A DNA stretch of 64,000 nucleotides from JACMLD01 sp963705285 (GCA_963705285.1 OY970066.1:4092001-4156000), one strand, 5' to 3'. Numbered from the stretch's first letter, positions 53,015-61,987 are shown. Numbers and translations: made by a program. The notes: generated by a model not told the origin, from the sequence alone.

Positions 53015-53174
53015 TGAACCTAGGGTAAGAATTAAGCTGTTTATACTAGTCTGCCGTAAAGCTACAATAATCAATACTTTAAGCGAAAACACTTAGATGA
53101 ATTATGACTATATTACGATGAATGTCTATAATTCTTCCATTTATGAACTACAGGAACGATGGCTGGTAATAAAA

Positions 53175-53208
53175 AAACTCCCTGCCCATATGCAACGGGC
53201 GGGAGTTT
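53175..53208 (-). terminator. Intrinsic terminator of the 51-residue membrane protein gene
   Basis: AAACTCCC and GCCC (53175-53187, one bulge) pair with GGGC and GGGAGTTT (53197-53208) around a 9-nt loop; on the minus strand a T-run follows (A-run 53171-53177). Confidence 0.9.
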
Positions 53209-53237
53209 AGTATTTAAAGAGACTGATTATTAAACGA

Positions 53238-53393
53238 TTACATTATATCCATGCCTTTGGCAAAGGCCGTGCACTGAAAAGGAAGAATCAGGGTAAGCCA
53301 TTCCCAATGAAGGTAAATAGCAGCAATGAGGGCAATTGTTGAGGCAAAAAACAGTAACCACCATAATCCGGTATTCTTTTTCTGTGTTTCCAT
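53238..53393 (-). CDS. Small single-span membrane protein, 51 residues
   Basis: ATG at 53393 to TAA at 53238 encodes METQKKNTGLWWLLFFAS followed by TIALIAAIYLHWEWLTLILPF and QCTAFAKGMDIM: a short charged N-terminus, one or two hydrophobic helices (about 9-44) and a short tail with one cysteine. The intrinsic terminator 29 nt past the stop supports a real gene. It lies divergent from malQ (136 nt between starts). No family recognised; small membrane proteins often regulate transporters or enzyme complexes. Confidence 0.75.
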   Translation of the reverse strand: METQKKNTGLWWLLFFASTIALIAAIYLHWEWLTLILPFQCTAFAKGMDIM

Positions 53394-53529
53394 GCTGTCA
53401 GTTTTTTGCGAAAATAAGGTAAAAACTTATAAATTAAAGCATTCTGTACCAAAACCAGCACTTAGATAGTGTAATAATTACGCAAAACATGATTTTGTGC
53501 TATTTTCGCCTTTTGCAAAATCTACAGGA

Positions 53530-56226
53530 ATGAAGCTCCATTTTTACGTGCGTTTTCATACAAAAACAGGCGAGTCACTAAGTGTTTTGGGGAATATTGC
53601 AGAATTGGGCAATGACAACCCGGCGGAAGCGCTTCCCATGACCTGGCTTAACAACGATTTCTGGGAAGTGGCGGTGGAAGCAGACCTTTCAGAAACTGCC
53701 GCTATTCAATATAAATATATTCTCACTTATGCTGATGGCTTCAAAGTGGTGGAATGGACAAACGATAAGGTGATTGATGTTACCAAGATGGTGGCCGACG
53801 AAATACAACTGGTTGACCGCTGGAACTATGCCGGTGATTTCGAAAACGTTTTTTATACCGCGCCGTTTCAGGAAACGCTATTGAAAGCCCAGGAAACAAA
53901 ATTCAAACCCAAATGGCCGAAATCATTCACCCATCTTTTTAAAGTAAAAGCGCCTTTACTCCAAAAAAATGAAGTGGTTTGTTTATGTGGCAGCAGTGCC
54001 GCATTGGGCGACTGGGATACAGATAAAGCCATACTGCTGGTGAAAGACGGAAACTGGTTCACGGCTAAAATCAATATACCCAAAGAGTCTTTTCCGCTAT
54101 CCTATAAATATGGTGTTTATAATATCAAGGAAAAAAGTTTTGTGCGGTTTGAAGGCGGGGAAAATCGTTTCCTTTTTGGTGATGCCATCAATAAAGTGAC
54201 CGTATTGCACGATGGTTTTGTACAATTGCCCAACAACACGTGGCATGGTGCGGGTGTTGCGGTGCCGGTATTCAGCCTGCGCAGCAAAAACAGTTTTGGA
54301 ACCGGCGAATTTACAGATATTCAGTTGCTGGCCGACTGGGCTAAAAAAACAGGCCTGAAACTGATCCAACTGTTACCCATAAACGATACATCGAGTACCC
54401 ATACCAAGAGTGATTCTTATCCTTACTCTGCTATATCTGCCTTTGCACTGCATCCTATTTATATCAACCTAGCAGAAACTGCCGGTAAAAAGCACGCAGC
54501 TATTGTAAAAGCGGTGTATAAAAAACACAAGCAGTTAAGTGATTTGCCCGATCTGGATTATGAACAGGTAATACAACTTAAATGGGCCGCACTGAAAGAG
54601 TTGTATGCCGCGCAAAAAGAAGAATTTTTAGCGGATGAAGGCTTTGCCGAGTTTTTTAACAACAATAAAAATTGGCTGATTCCTTACGCAGCATTTTGCT
54701 ACCTGCGCGACAAAAACGGCACCTGCGATTATAACCAATGGAAATTATACAGCAAGTATAATAAAGCCGCTATTGAAAAATATGTAGCCCCTAAGGCAAG
54801 GCATTACGACCAGATAGCGCTGCATTATTTTGTACAATTTCATCTGCACCTGCAGCTTAAAAACGCCACCGACTATGCGCGCAAAAATGGTGTAATTGTT
54901 AAGGGCGATATTCCTATTGGCATCGGCCGCTATAGCTGTGATGCCTGGATAGATCCTGAATTATACAATATGCATTTCCAGGCAGGTGCCCCGCCGGATG
55001 ATTTTGCGATTAAAGGACAAAACTGGAATTTCCCTACCTATAACTGGCAGAAAATGGCAGAAGACGGTTATGCCTGGTGGAAGCTGCGATTTGATTCAAT
55101 GCATAAATATTTCGATGCTTTCCGCATAGATCATATTCTCGGATTTTTCCGCATTTGGTCGATACCCATTCACGCAGTAGAAGGCATCATGGGCTATTTT
55201 GTACCCGCCATTCCGGTTCATGTGGTAGAATTCAGCGAAAGAAATATATGGTTTGTGCCGCAGCGATATACACAGCCATTTATTACCGATGCCGTACTCG
55301 CCGCTATATTTGGAGATGATGCTTCCCTGGTAAAAGATAAATACCTGGAACCCGATAATACCGGGCAGTACCATTTACAGCCCGCGTTTGACACACAACG
55401 TAAAATAGAACAGTATTTCTTTGAACAGGGACATGGTGACGACGAATATGCCAATAGATTAAAACAGGGGCTATTTGATCTTATCTCCAATGTAATCCTT
55501 TTTGAAGTTGATGGAAGCAACGGTACACAATTTCATTTCCGTTTTGGAATGGAAAGTACTTCGTCTTTCCAGCACCTTGAATGGAATACACAGCAGCAAT
55601 TAAAAGCATTGTACGTTAATTATTTTTTTGAACGGCAGGACTGGTTCTGGAAGAACGAAGCCATGAACAAGCTGCCTGCCTTAAAAGCATCGACCAATAT
55701 GCTGGTTTGTGGTGAAGACCTGGGCATGGTACCGCCATCAGTGCCCAGCGTAATGCGTCAATTGGCTATTCTTAGCCTTGAAATTCAGCGTATGCCTAAA
55801 GATCCTTCGAAACCATTTTTTCATCCCAATGATGCACCCTATCTCTCCGTAGTAATGCCTTCTACACATGATATGAGCACTATCCGCGGGTGGTGGCTGG
55901 AGGATGGTCATAAAACCCAATTGTTTTTTAATTATGAGCTGGGCCAGTGGGGCACCGCACCGCAAACCTGCGAGCCATGGATAAACCGCGCTGTGGTATT
56001 GCAACACCTGTATTCACCTGCTATGTGGAGTATTTTTCAACTCCAGGATCTGCTGGGTATGAATGAATCGCTTCGCCGCCCAGACCCTGCAGAGGAAAGA
56101 ATTAATATTCCGTCAGACCCTAAACATTATTGGAAGTACCGTATGCAGGTTTCGTTAGAGCAGCTTATCAAAGAGAAAGATTTTAATCATGAACTGAAAC
56201 AATCAGTACACGATAGCGGGAGATAA
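53530..56226 (+). CDS. malQ: 4-alpha-glucanotransferase with two CBM20 domains
   Basis: An 898-residue cytoplasmic amylomaltase/disproportionating enzyme (GH77) of glycogen and maltodextrin metabolism. Two CBM20 starch-binding domains (about 1-105 and 130-235; LGNIAELGNDNPAEALPM and CGSSAALGDWDTDKAILL) precede the GH77 barrel (about 250-880), with nucleophile D534 in AFRIDHILGFFR and acid/base E729 in VCGEDLGMVPPSV. Large size with tandem CBM20 is typical of Bacteroidota and plant DPE2-like forms. The ATG at 53530 starts the first CBM20; upstream in-frame ATG at 53497 adds nothing recognisable. The TAA stop starts a TAAGTTT array. Confidence 0.95.
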   Translation: MKLHFYVRFHTKTGESLSVLGNIAELGNDNPAEALPMTWLNNDFWEVAVEADLSETAAIQYKYILTYADGFKVVEWTNDKVIDVTKMVADEIQLVDRWNYAGDFENVFYTAPFQETLLKAQETKFKPKWPKSFTHLFKVKAPLLQKNEVVCLCGSSAALGDWDTDKAILLVKDGNWFTAKINIPKESFPLSYKYGVYNIKEKSFVRFEGGENRFLFGDAINKVTVLHDGFVQLPNNTWHGAGVAVPVFSLRSKNSFGTGEFTDIQLLADWAKKTGLKLIQLLPINDTSSTHTKSDSYPYSAISAFALHPIYINLAETAGKKHAAIVKAVYKKHKQLSDLPDLDYEQVIQLKWAALKELYAAQKEEFLADEGFAEFFNNNKNWLIPYAAFCYLRDKNGTCDYNQWKLYSKYNKAAIEKYVAPKARHYDQIALHYFVQFHLHLQLKNATDYARKNGVIVKGDIPIGIGRYSCDAWIDPELYNMHFQAGAPPDDFAIKGQNWNFPTYNWQKMAEDGYAWWKLRFDSMHKYFDAFRIDHILGFFRIWSIPIHAVEGIMGYFVPAIPVHVVEFSERNIWFVPQRYTQPFITDAVLAAIFGDDASLVKDKYLEPDNTGQYHLQPAFDTQRKIEQYFFEQGHGDDEYANRLKQGLFDLISNVILFEVDGSNGTQFHFRFGMESTSSFQHLEWNTQQQLKALYVNYFFERQDWFWKNEAMNKLPALKASTNMLVCGEDLGMVPPSVPSVMRQLAILSLEIQRMPKDPSKPFFHPNDAPYLSVVMPSTHDMSTIRGWWLEDGHKTQLFFNYELGQWGTAPQTCEPWINRAVVLQHLYSPAMWSIFQLQDLLGMNESLRRPDPAEERINIPSDPKHYWKYRMQVSLEQLIKEKDFNHELKQSVHDSGR

Positions 56227-56574
56227 GAGTTTTAAGTTTTAAGTTTTAGGTTTTAAGTCCTATTGCCCTGGTCAGCATCTAGAACTGTACTGACAACGCC
56301 ACTATACGAAGTTTTAAGTTTTAAGTCCTTTTGATACAGTCAGCATGCAGTAAGCATGTAGAATTACACTGACAACGCCGCTGTACGAAGTCTCTAGACT
56401 TCGTACTTGTTATGTTCTGCAGAGCCTGCGGCTCAAACTGCGTTACTGCATAAAAAAATATTTTGAAAAAAACTTACCACATTTAAGATCAAAATTCGTG
56501 TCGCGAAAGCTAATTCCCCAATAAAACTTATTACTTACAACTTACAACTTACCACTCACCACTTACCACTTCTA
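56224..56574. repeat. Converging arrays around a family B palindromic element (malQ/S41 gap)
   Basis: Left: after the malQ TAA come TAAGTTT, TAGGTTT and TAAGTCC units (56227-56262), with a second short run near 56312. Centre: a partial and a full copy of family B; the full copy has GTACGAAGTCT (56383-56393) pairing with AGACTTCGTAC (56396-56406), then GAGCC/GGCTC (56424-56436). Right: minus-strand units TAAGTGG, TGAGTGG, TAAGTTG, TAAGTAA from the TAG of the S41 gene (56523-56574). No gene in the gap. Confidence 0.85.
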
Positions 56575-57600
56575 CTGGCTGGAGAGCCACATCACGGCAG
56601 CAGACATGGCTGCATCATTGCTACCCGCCTGCTTGTCAGGAGTAAATGTTTGATCGGGCATAATGCTGCCCTCGCATATTTTACCGGTGCGGTCGGCTTC
56701 CATGCAAACCGTTAACACCAGCATAGAATTATCTGAAAGTGTGTAGGTAGCATTGGCGGTAGTATACCCGGCAGTGGGTTCGCCATAAAGATATACCTGT
56801 TCCCTGCCTTTAAATGCGAGCGCGATAATTTCTCCTGAGCTAACGGTTCTGCGCCCTGTTAATACAACAATTGATTTCTTATCGCTTTTCATGGTATAAG
56901 CGGCACTTGTTCTGCAGCGTACATTTCTGCCCTGCAAAGCGGCACCATCAGTATATACAATAGGAATTTTCTCGCGCGCGCTTACAAAATAACCACACAC
57001 GCCATTGCCCAACAGTGGGCCAATACCTGCCAGCATGGGCCAGCAGTTACCGCCGGTATTTTTTCTGAGATCGATGATCCAGCCTGTTGGACTGTTTGCA
57101 TCAAGCCGCGCAATCATTTGCTGCAGGCTGTCTGCAATGCGCATACAAAGAATAGAGTCGGTAGTGCTCACCCAGGGTACCGTAATATAAGCAATGCCGT
57201 CGTCAACCATTTCACCTTTGATTTCTCCCACCAGTTCATGCAAGAATGGTTTTTTTTGCAGCGAAGTAGTATCATTATTATACACGGCCGCTCTTGAAGG
57301 CGGCATTAGGAAGCTATGGGTTTCATTGAGTTCTTTAAAACACCAGCTGATAATATCATACGTCTCACTGCAGTTTCCGGAAGCTACCAGCTTTTGTTTA
57401 GCAGTACTGATAAGGCTGTCCCACGCAACAGCACTTTTACGGTAATAGTTTTTTTGCATAAATACAAAAGCTTCATCGAGCAAGCCATTGGCTTTTCTCA
57501 TACAAGTGGCAGAAGTGGTATCGGTGTAAGAGGCCGCCTGACTGTAGGCAGCTGGCAGGTATAAGGTAGACAGTAAAACGGTAAACAGAAACAAACGCAT
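56572..57600 (-). CDS. Exported S41 family serine peptidase
   Basis: A 342-residue exported protein (leader MRLFLFTVLLSTLYLPAAYSQ). The S41 domain lies at about 130-335: GWIIDLRKNTGGNCWPMLAG, the catalytic serine S255 in TVSSGEIIALAF and YLYGEPTAGYTT. The GEPTAG form (Pro where CtpA has its lysine) is as in the S41B/tricorn-like branch. No PDZ domain is recognisable, so substrate selection differs from CtpA. Start: ATG at 57600, six nucleotides inside a possible TTG. The gene ends in a TAAGTGG array. Confidence 0.88.
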   Translation of the reverse strand: MRLFLFTVLLSTLYLPAAYSQAASYTDTTSATCMRKANGLLDEAFVFMQKNYYRKSAVAWDSLISTAKQKLVASGNCSETYDIISWCFKELNETHSFLMPPSRAAVYNNDTTSLQKKPFLHELVGEIKGEMVDDGIAYITVPWVSTTDSILCMRIADSLQQMIARLDANSPTGWIIDLRKNTGGNCWPMLAGIGPLLGNGVCGYFVSAREKIPIVYTDGAALQGRNVRCRTSAAYTMKSDKKSIVVLTGRRTVSSGEIIALAFKGREQVYLYGEPTAGYTTANATYTLSDNSMLVLTVCMEADRTGKICEGSIMPDQTFTPDKQAGSNDAAMSAAVMWLSSQ

Positions 57601-57854
57601 CGGCAATGTGTTTTGTATATGCTATTGTACCCGTAAAGCCAGTAAGATGCGGCCACAATCATTTTCCACACAATAGCTGACGCTGGCATTCACCGGCAGT
57701 AGTAAATGAATTCGACGCTTCTAAAGTCCGGGCGCTTTAAATTGCGTATCCGTCAATATTTCCTTGTCTTTTTGCGCGCGGGCACTGAAAAAAAATTAAA
57801 TTAGTAAACTATTTCGTTCAAGCCGTCATTCCTTTCATAATTTAACATATAACT

Positions 57855-58769
57855 ATGCAGTATTCAAGAAGAAGTTTTATTAAATACTCAGGTCTTGCAC
57901 TGGCTGCGGCCGCTATTGTGCCGGGCAATATTTTTGCAGCCACTGCTGCCGGTGAAACCCTGGGTATTCAGCTGTATTCAGTACGCGATGATATGAAGAA
58001 AGACCCTGCCGGTACGCTAAAACAACTGGCGGAAATGGGCTACAAACATGTGGAGCATGCCAATTATGTTGACCAGAAATTTTATGGCTACCCCCAGAAA
58101 GAATTTAAAAGTTTGCTGGATGGACTTGGTTTGAAAATGCCCAGCGGACATACCCGCATGAATGCAGAACACTGGGATGCTGCAAAAAAAGATTTTACAG
58201 ACGCGTGGAAGAAAACAGTGGAAGATGCCGCTGCTATGGGTCAGCAATATGTAATCAGCCCCTGGCTGGATGAAGGCCTGCGCAAAAATTACGACGACCT
58301 GGTGAGGTACATGGAAGTGTTCAACAAAAGCGGCGAACTCTGCAAAAAATCGGGGATGAAATTTGGTTATCACAACCACGATTTTGAGTTTAGTGTAAAA
58401 CTGAATGACAAGACCGTGTTTGATATCATTCTTAATAATACCGACCCTTCGCTGGTGATGCAACAGCTAGACATTGGCAATATGTACAATGCAGGCGCAA
58501 AAGCGCTCGACGTAGTTACCAAATACCCCGGCAGGTTTATTTCCATGCATGTAAAGGACGAAATTAAAAGCGAAGGCAATGCGCATGAACGTTATGAGAG
58601 TACCATACTGGGCAAAGGTATTTTACCAGTGAAAGAAATTATAGACCTTGGTAGAAAATCAGGTGGCACTACCTTGTTTATAATAGAACAGGAATCTTAC
58701 CAGGGCCTTACGCCACTGGATTGTGCCCGCCAGGATCTTACAATCATCAATACCTGGGGTTATAAATAA
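57855..58769 (+). CDS. Exported TIM-barrel sugar phosphate isomerase/epimerase family protein
   Basis: A 304-residue xylose-isomerase-like TIM barrel with twin-arginine leader YSRRSFIKYSGLALAAAAI (about 3-21). The barrel includes LGIQLYSVRDDMKKDP, FGYHNHDFEF, MQQLDIGNMYNAG, ISMHVKDEIKSE and IIEQESYQGL, with the family's Glu/Asp/His metal ligands. Many such secreted members accompany Gfo/Idh/MocA oxidoreductases in Bacteroidota sugar processing; one occurs at 21478, though not adjacent. Substrate unknown. An intrinsic terminator follows 30 nt after the stop. Confidence 0.9.
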   Translation: MQYSRRSFIKYSGLALAAAAIVPGNIFAATAAGETLGIQLYSVRDDMKKDPAGTLKQLAEMGYKHVEHANYVDQKFYGYPQKEFKSLLDGLGLKMPSGHTRMNAEHWDAAKKDFTDAWKKTVEDAAAMGQQYVISPWLDEGLRKNYDDLVRYMEVFNKSGELCKKSGMKFGYHNHDFEFSVKLNDKTVFDIILNNTDPSLVMQQLDIGNMYNAGAKALDVVTKYPGRFISMHVKDEIKSEGNAHERYESTILGKGILPVKEIIDLGRKSGGTTLFIIEQESYQGLTPLDCARQDLTIINTWGYK

Positions 58770-58798
58770 ATGTATTTGCTTTCTATAAAATTTTTTCA

Positions 58799-58830
58799 AC
58801 AGCCGGGCATTTGCCCGGTTGTTTAATTTT
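58799..58830 (+). terminator. Intrinsic terminator between TIM-barrel and Peptidase_Mx genes
   Basis: ACAGCCGGGC (58799-58808) pairs with GCCCGGTTGT (58813-58822, one G-U) around a 4-nt loop, followed by a T-rich tail on the plus strand. The convergent gene ends right beside it at 58823. Confidence 0.88.
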
Positions 58831-59914
58831 TGGCAACTTCTTTTTTCACGCCCTGGCTAAAAGCTTTTACCTGGCCGTGTATAAAACGGAGTTTTTCTAT
58901 GACGGCTGCAGAAATTATAAAAGGATAAAAATCCTGGTGCCCCATGCTACGGTTAAGGCTGTTTACCGCGAACGTTAAGGGCAACCACATTTTAATAATT
59001 TCGTCGAAGTTTTTAATGCTGTATGGGTCGCGGCTGATGTTGGCCTGCATCTGCAATTCATCGTTGGCCTTCCTCGGGTTTACAGCAATGCCGAATGAAT
59101 AAGCAGTTTCAAGCGTATCCATCAGGTGCAGAAAATGCGCCCAGGTTTCTGCCCAGTCTTCCCAGGCATGAGCGGTAGAATAGGGGCTGATAAAGTTATC
59201 ATTCCAATTGGCAGGCGCACCATTTTCATAATACAGTTCCAGGGCCTTCCCGTAGTCAATTGTTTCATCGCCAAATATTTTCCTGAAATTTTCCACACCT
59301 GCATTGTCATTTTTAAAAAATACATCCCAGTAATAATGGCCGATTTCGTGGCGAAAATGCCCCAGTAACGTTCTGTATTTTTCCCCAAGGTCAAGTTTAT
59401 GTTTTACCCGCAATTTTTCATCGGCTTCTCCAATGTTTAAAGTAATGACACCATTGTCGTGCCCGGTCATCACCCTGTGTTCGGGATCGCTATCGGCCAT
59501 AAAATCGAAAGCAATGCCTGTTTCTTCATCCGCTACCTTGCCTTCAACCGGCAGGCGAAAACGCAGTAACGAATACACAAGACGATGTTTGGCAATTTCA
59601 AGTCGTCGCCATAGATCAACGTTTTCGGGGTTGTCCAGGGCAGGAATGGTGCGGTTTAACTCGCATGCAATACAAAATCCGGTGGTTTGTGCGGCGGGTA
59701 TCAGCCAGTTACAGACTGCGTGGGCGGCGTTATCGCAATAACGCCATATGTTTTTTTGGTTGGTGATGTCAGTAAAGGTGTTGTCCTTGCCCGGCGCAAG
59801 CGTAATCATCGACAAGGTATTGGCTTCAAACCCCACGGCACTCTGGCAATTCAGACAAACGGTATTTTCAAAATAGAGCAGGTTCTGGCATTTAGCGCAA
59901 CTGTAAAGTTTCAT
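58823..59914 (-). CDS. Zinc-ribbon putative metallopeptidase (Peptidase_Mx)
   Basis: A 363-residue cytoplasmic-looking protein. An N-terminal zinc ribbon (C6, C9, C20, C23) and a second Cys pair in FCIACELN lead into the metallopeptidase domain with HExxH at H189-H193 (FRHEIGHYYWDVFF), preceded by LGHF, with WEDWAETWAHFLHLMDTLETA providing the third ligand region. The match is to the putative zinc-binding metallopeptidase family PF15887, function unknown. No leader peptide. Transcribed separately from its neighbours. Confidence 0.88.
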   Translation of the reverse strand: MKLYSCAKCQNLLYFENTVCLNCQSAVGFEANTLSMITLAPGKDNTFTDITNQKNIWRYCDNAAHAVCNWLIPAAQTTGFCIACELNRTIPALDNPENVDLWRRLEIAKHRLVYSLLRFRLPVEGKVADEETGIAFDFMADSDPEHRVMTGHDNGVITLNIGEADEKLRVKHKLDLGEKYRTLLGHFRHEIGHYYWDVFFKNDNAGVENFRKIFGDETIDYGKALELYYENGAPANWNDNFISPYSTAHAWEDWAETWAHFLHLMDTLETAYSFGIAVNPRKANDELQMQANISRDPYSIKNFDEIIKMWLPLTFAVNSLNRSMGHQDFYPFIISAAVIEKLRFIHGQVKAFSQGVKKEVAKN

Positions 59915-59965
59915 GGTTGGTGCTTAATAATTTTGAGCAGTGATAAACAATATCTGTACCTGATT

Positions 59966-60121
59966 TAGAAAAGAGCTGTTAGCTGTTAGCGGTTAGCTGT
60001 TAGCAGTTCCCCACAAATCTGACACGTATCCAGCCGCCAAAAAGCTGAACACACGAACCTCCAGACCCACGAACTTTGGCACGTACAAGCAAACGCTCTA
60101 AAAACTTTAAACTACAAACTA
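59966..60121. repeat. Arrays in the gap between Peptidase_Mx and M1 peptidase genes
   Basis: Left: GTTAGCTGTTAGCGG-type 7-mers (59972-60006). Right: on the minus strand, from the TAG of the M1 gene, TAGTTTG, TAGTTTA, AAGTTTT, TAGAGCG (60094-60121). A few CGAACCTCC/CGAACTTTG units lie between. Confidence 0.75.
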
Positions 60122-61987
60122 AAAACGATTATTACTTTCATCTGCATCCATAAAAATACCACCACTCAGCCGGGCGGTTTTTATTTTCTTGTTTGTCTGC
60201 ACCTGCACAGTGGCTGTTTTTGGATTAAGCTCCCAAATTGAAGGCGATTGGTGTAAGGAGTCGGTACTGCCATCTGTATAGGTAAGCAGCAAATCTACCG
60301 GTGCGGCATAACCGCCAATATTGCTGATGGTTATAGAATACCCTGCAGCAGCGGGTGTTACCTGTTGCACCGCAAAATCTATATAACCATTGCTGAAAAA
60401 CCAGTTTGTCCAGAACCAGTTGAGGTTTTTACCGGCGGTGTTGCTAAATGAGTTGAAGAAATCCCAGGGTATAGGATGTTTGCCGTTCCAGCGGTTGATA
60501 TAGTCATGCAGGCATTTCTTAAACAATGCATCACCCAGCATATCTTTTAGTGCCAGGTAGGCAAGCGCGGGTTTGCCGTACGCATTGTTGCCGTAAGCCG
60601 CGCCCCTTAATACATTGGCAGGGGTAATGATTGGTAAATCCTGCTCTGCAGACGGATCTGTTATCCATGAATTTACCCTGAAAGTTCGGAACAGTTCTTC
60701 CGCTTTTTCATTACCCAAATCGGCGCGGCCAATAAGCAGTTCAAAGGTGGTTGCCCATCCTTCATCCATAAATGCATAGCGTGCTTCATTAATGCCCATG
60801 TAAAAGGGGAACCAGGTATGTGCAATCTCGTGCTCTGCTACAAAACGTGCAAAGTCGAGATTTTCCTGTGATGCATCGTTCACCATCATGGGGTATTCCA
60901 TATCGGCAAAACCCTGAAAAATGGTTGTTTTCTCATAGGGATAAGGTATACCCGGCCATTGACGCGATAGCCAGTCGAGCGCATGGCGCCCAAATGATAC
61001 CATACTATGAAAATCTTTGGCGTTATCGTTATAGGCCGATTGCACACTGGCGCGCCGGCCTGTTGCAGCATCTACTACCACGCTGGATGCATCCCATGCA
61101 TAGTGATCACTGATACCCACAGTTACATCTGTAATGTGCTGGGCAGTCCACGTCCAGGTATTTACGTTGTTGCGGGTGGTTATTTTTTTTGCCGCCATTT
61201 CCTGCGCGGTAGCAATGGATAAAATATTGTTTGAAGTGAGGGAGGCAGCTAATTTTTTTGCCACAGTTGGTTGCAGTACAGCGCTCGCATTTTGCAAAGT
61301 ACCGGTAGACCAAACCACAAAATTGGCGGGCACTTTTACCTGCAGGGTATAGTCATTAAAGTCGTTATAAAACTCCTGCTGATCAGTAAAATCAAGCCTG
61401 TCCCAACCGTAGTAATCATCGTATACGGCTATACGCGGGTAAAAATATGCCAGAAAAAAAGTGGTGGAATCAATCATTCCTTCACGGTTGCTTTGTAATG
61501 AGATTTCATAATGCCATTTAAAAGAGATGTTGAGTGAGTCGTGTGATGGTAATGGCTTCGGCAATTTTAAATCCTGCCAGGTAAGATGATACGCGGGTTC
61601 TTCCCATTTAACTGCCTGTCCGTTCACCATTACTTCGTCAATGCGTATACCGTCGGTCATATATGCCTGCCCAATGTCGCCATTCCGCAGCGCATCCGGC
61701 CGGTGAATATTCAAAATCAGTTTAACCACCAGGGTGTTCAGCGCATCGGGGCTGTTGTTAATATAAGTAATGTCTTCTGTTCCTGTAACAGTTCGGTTAG
61801 GCGGTGCAGCAGACACGGTAATATTGTAACGGGCTTTGTTCTGCCAGTATTTGCCACCCGGTAAACCATCTGTTGAACGGGTACTGTTTTTATAAGCAGC
61901 GGCAATATTGCGCGGCATGTACAGGGGCTGGGCATTCACACCAAATATAGCAAGCAGGAGCGCGGTGCTAAAAAGCAATCTAATCAT
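60119..61987 (-). CDS. Exported M1 family zinc aminopeptidase
   Basis: A 622-residue exported metallopeptidase (leader MIRLLFSTALLLAIFGVNAQ). After a beta-sandwich N-domain (about 45-260), the catalytic domain has HEIAH at 386-390 followed by the third ligand in MDEGWATTFE, and MEYPMMVN in place of the GAMEN exopeptidase motif, as in many Bacteroidota M1 relatives. Removes N-terminal residues from peptides in the periplasm or outside. The C-terminal part (about 540-622) is beta-rich. The TAG stop begins a 7-nt TAGTTTG array. Confidence 0.93.
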   Translation of the reverse strand: MIRLLFSTALLLAIFGVNAQPLYMPRNIAAAYKNSTRSTDGLPGGKYWQNKARYNITVSAAPPNRTVTGTEDITYINNSPDALNTLVVKLILNIHRPDALRNGDIGQAYMTDGIRIDEVMVNGQAVKWEEPAYHLTWQDLKLPKPLPSHDSLNISFKWHYEISLQSNREGMIDSTTFFLAYFYPRIAVYDDYYGWDRLDFTDQQEFYNDFNDYTLQVKVPANFVVWSTGTLQNASAVLQPTVAKKLAASLTSNNILSIATAQEMAAKKITTRNNVNTWTWTAQHITDVTVGISDHYAWDASSVVVDAATGRRASVQSAYNDNAKDFHSMVSFGRHALDWLSRQWPGIPYPYEKTTIFQGFADMEYPMMVNDASQENLDFARFVAEHEIAHTWFPFYMGINEARYAFMDEGWATTFELLIGRADLGNEKAEELFRTFRVNSWITDPSAEQDLPIITPANVLRGAAYGNNAYGKPALAYLALKDMLGDALFKKCLHDYINRWNGKHPIPWDFFNSFSNTAGKNLNWFWTNWFFSNGYIDFAVQQVTPAAAGYSITISNIGGYAAPVDLLLTYTDGSTDSLHQSPSIWELNPKTATVQVQTNKKIKTARLSGGIFMDADESNNRF

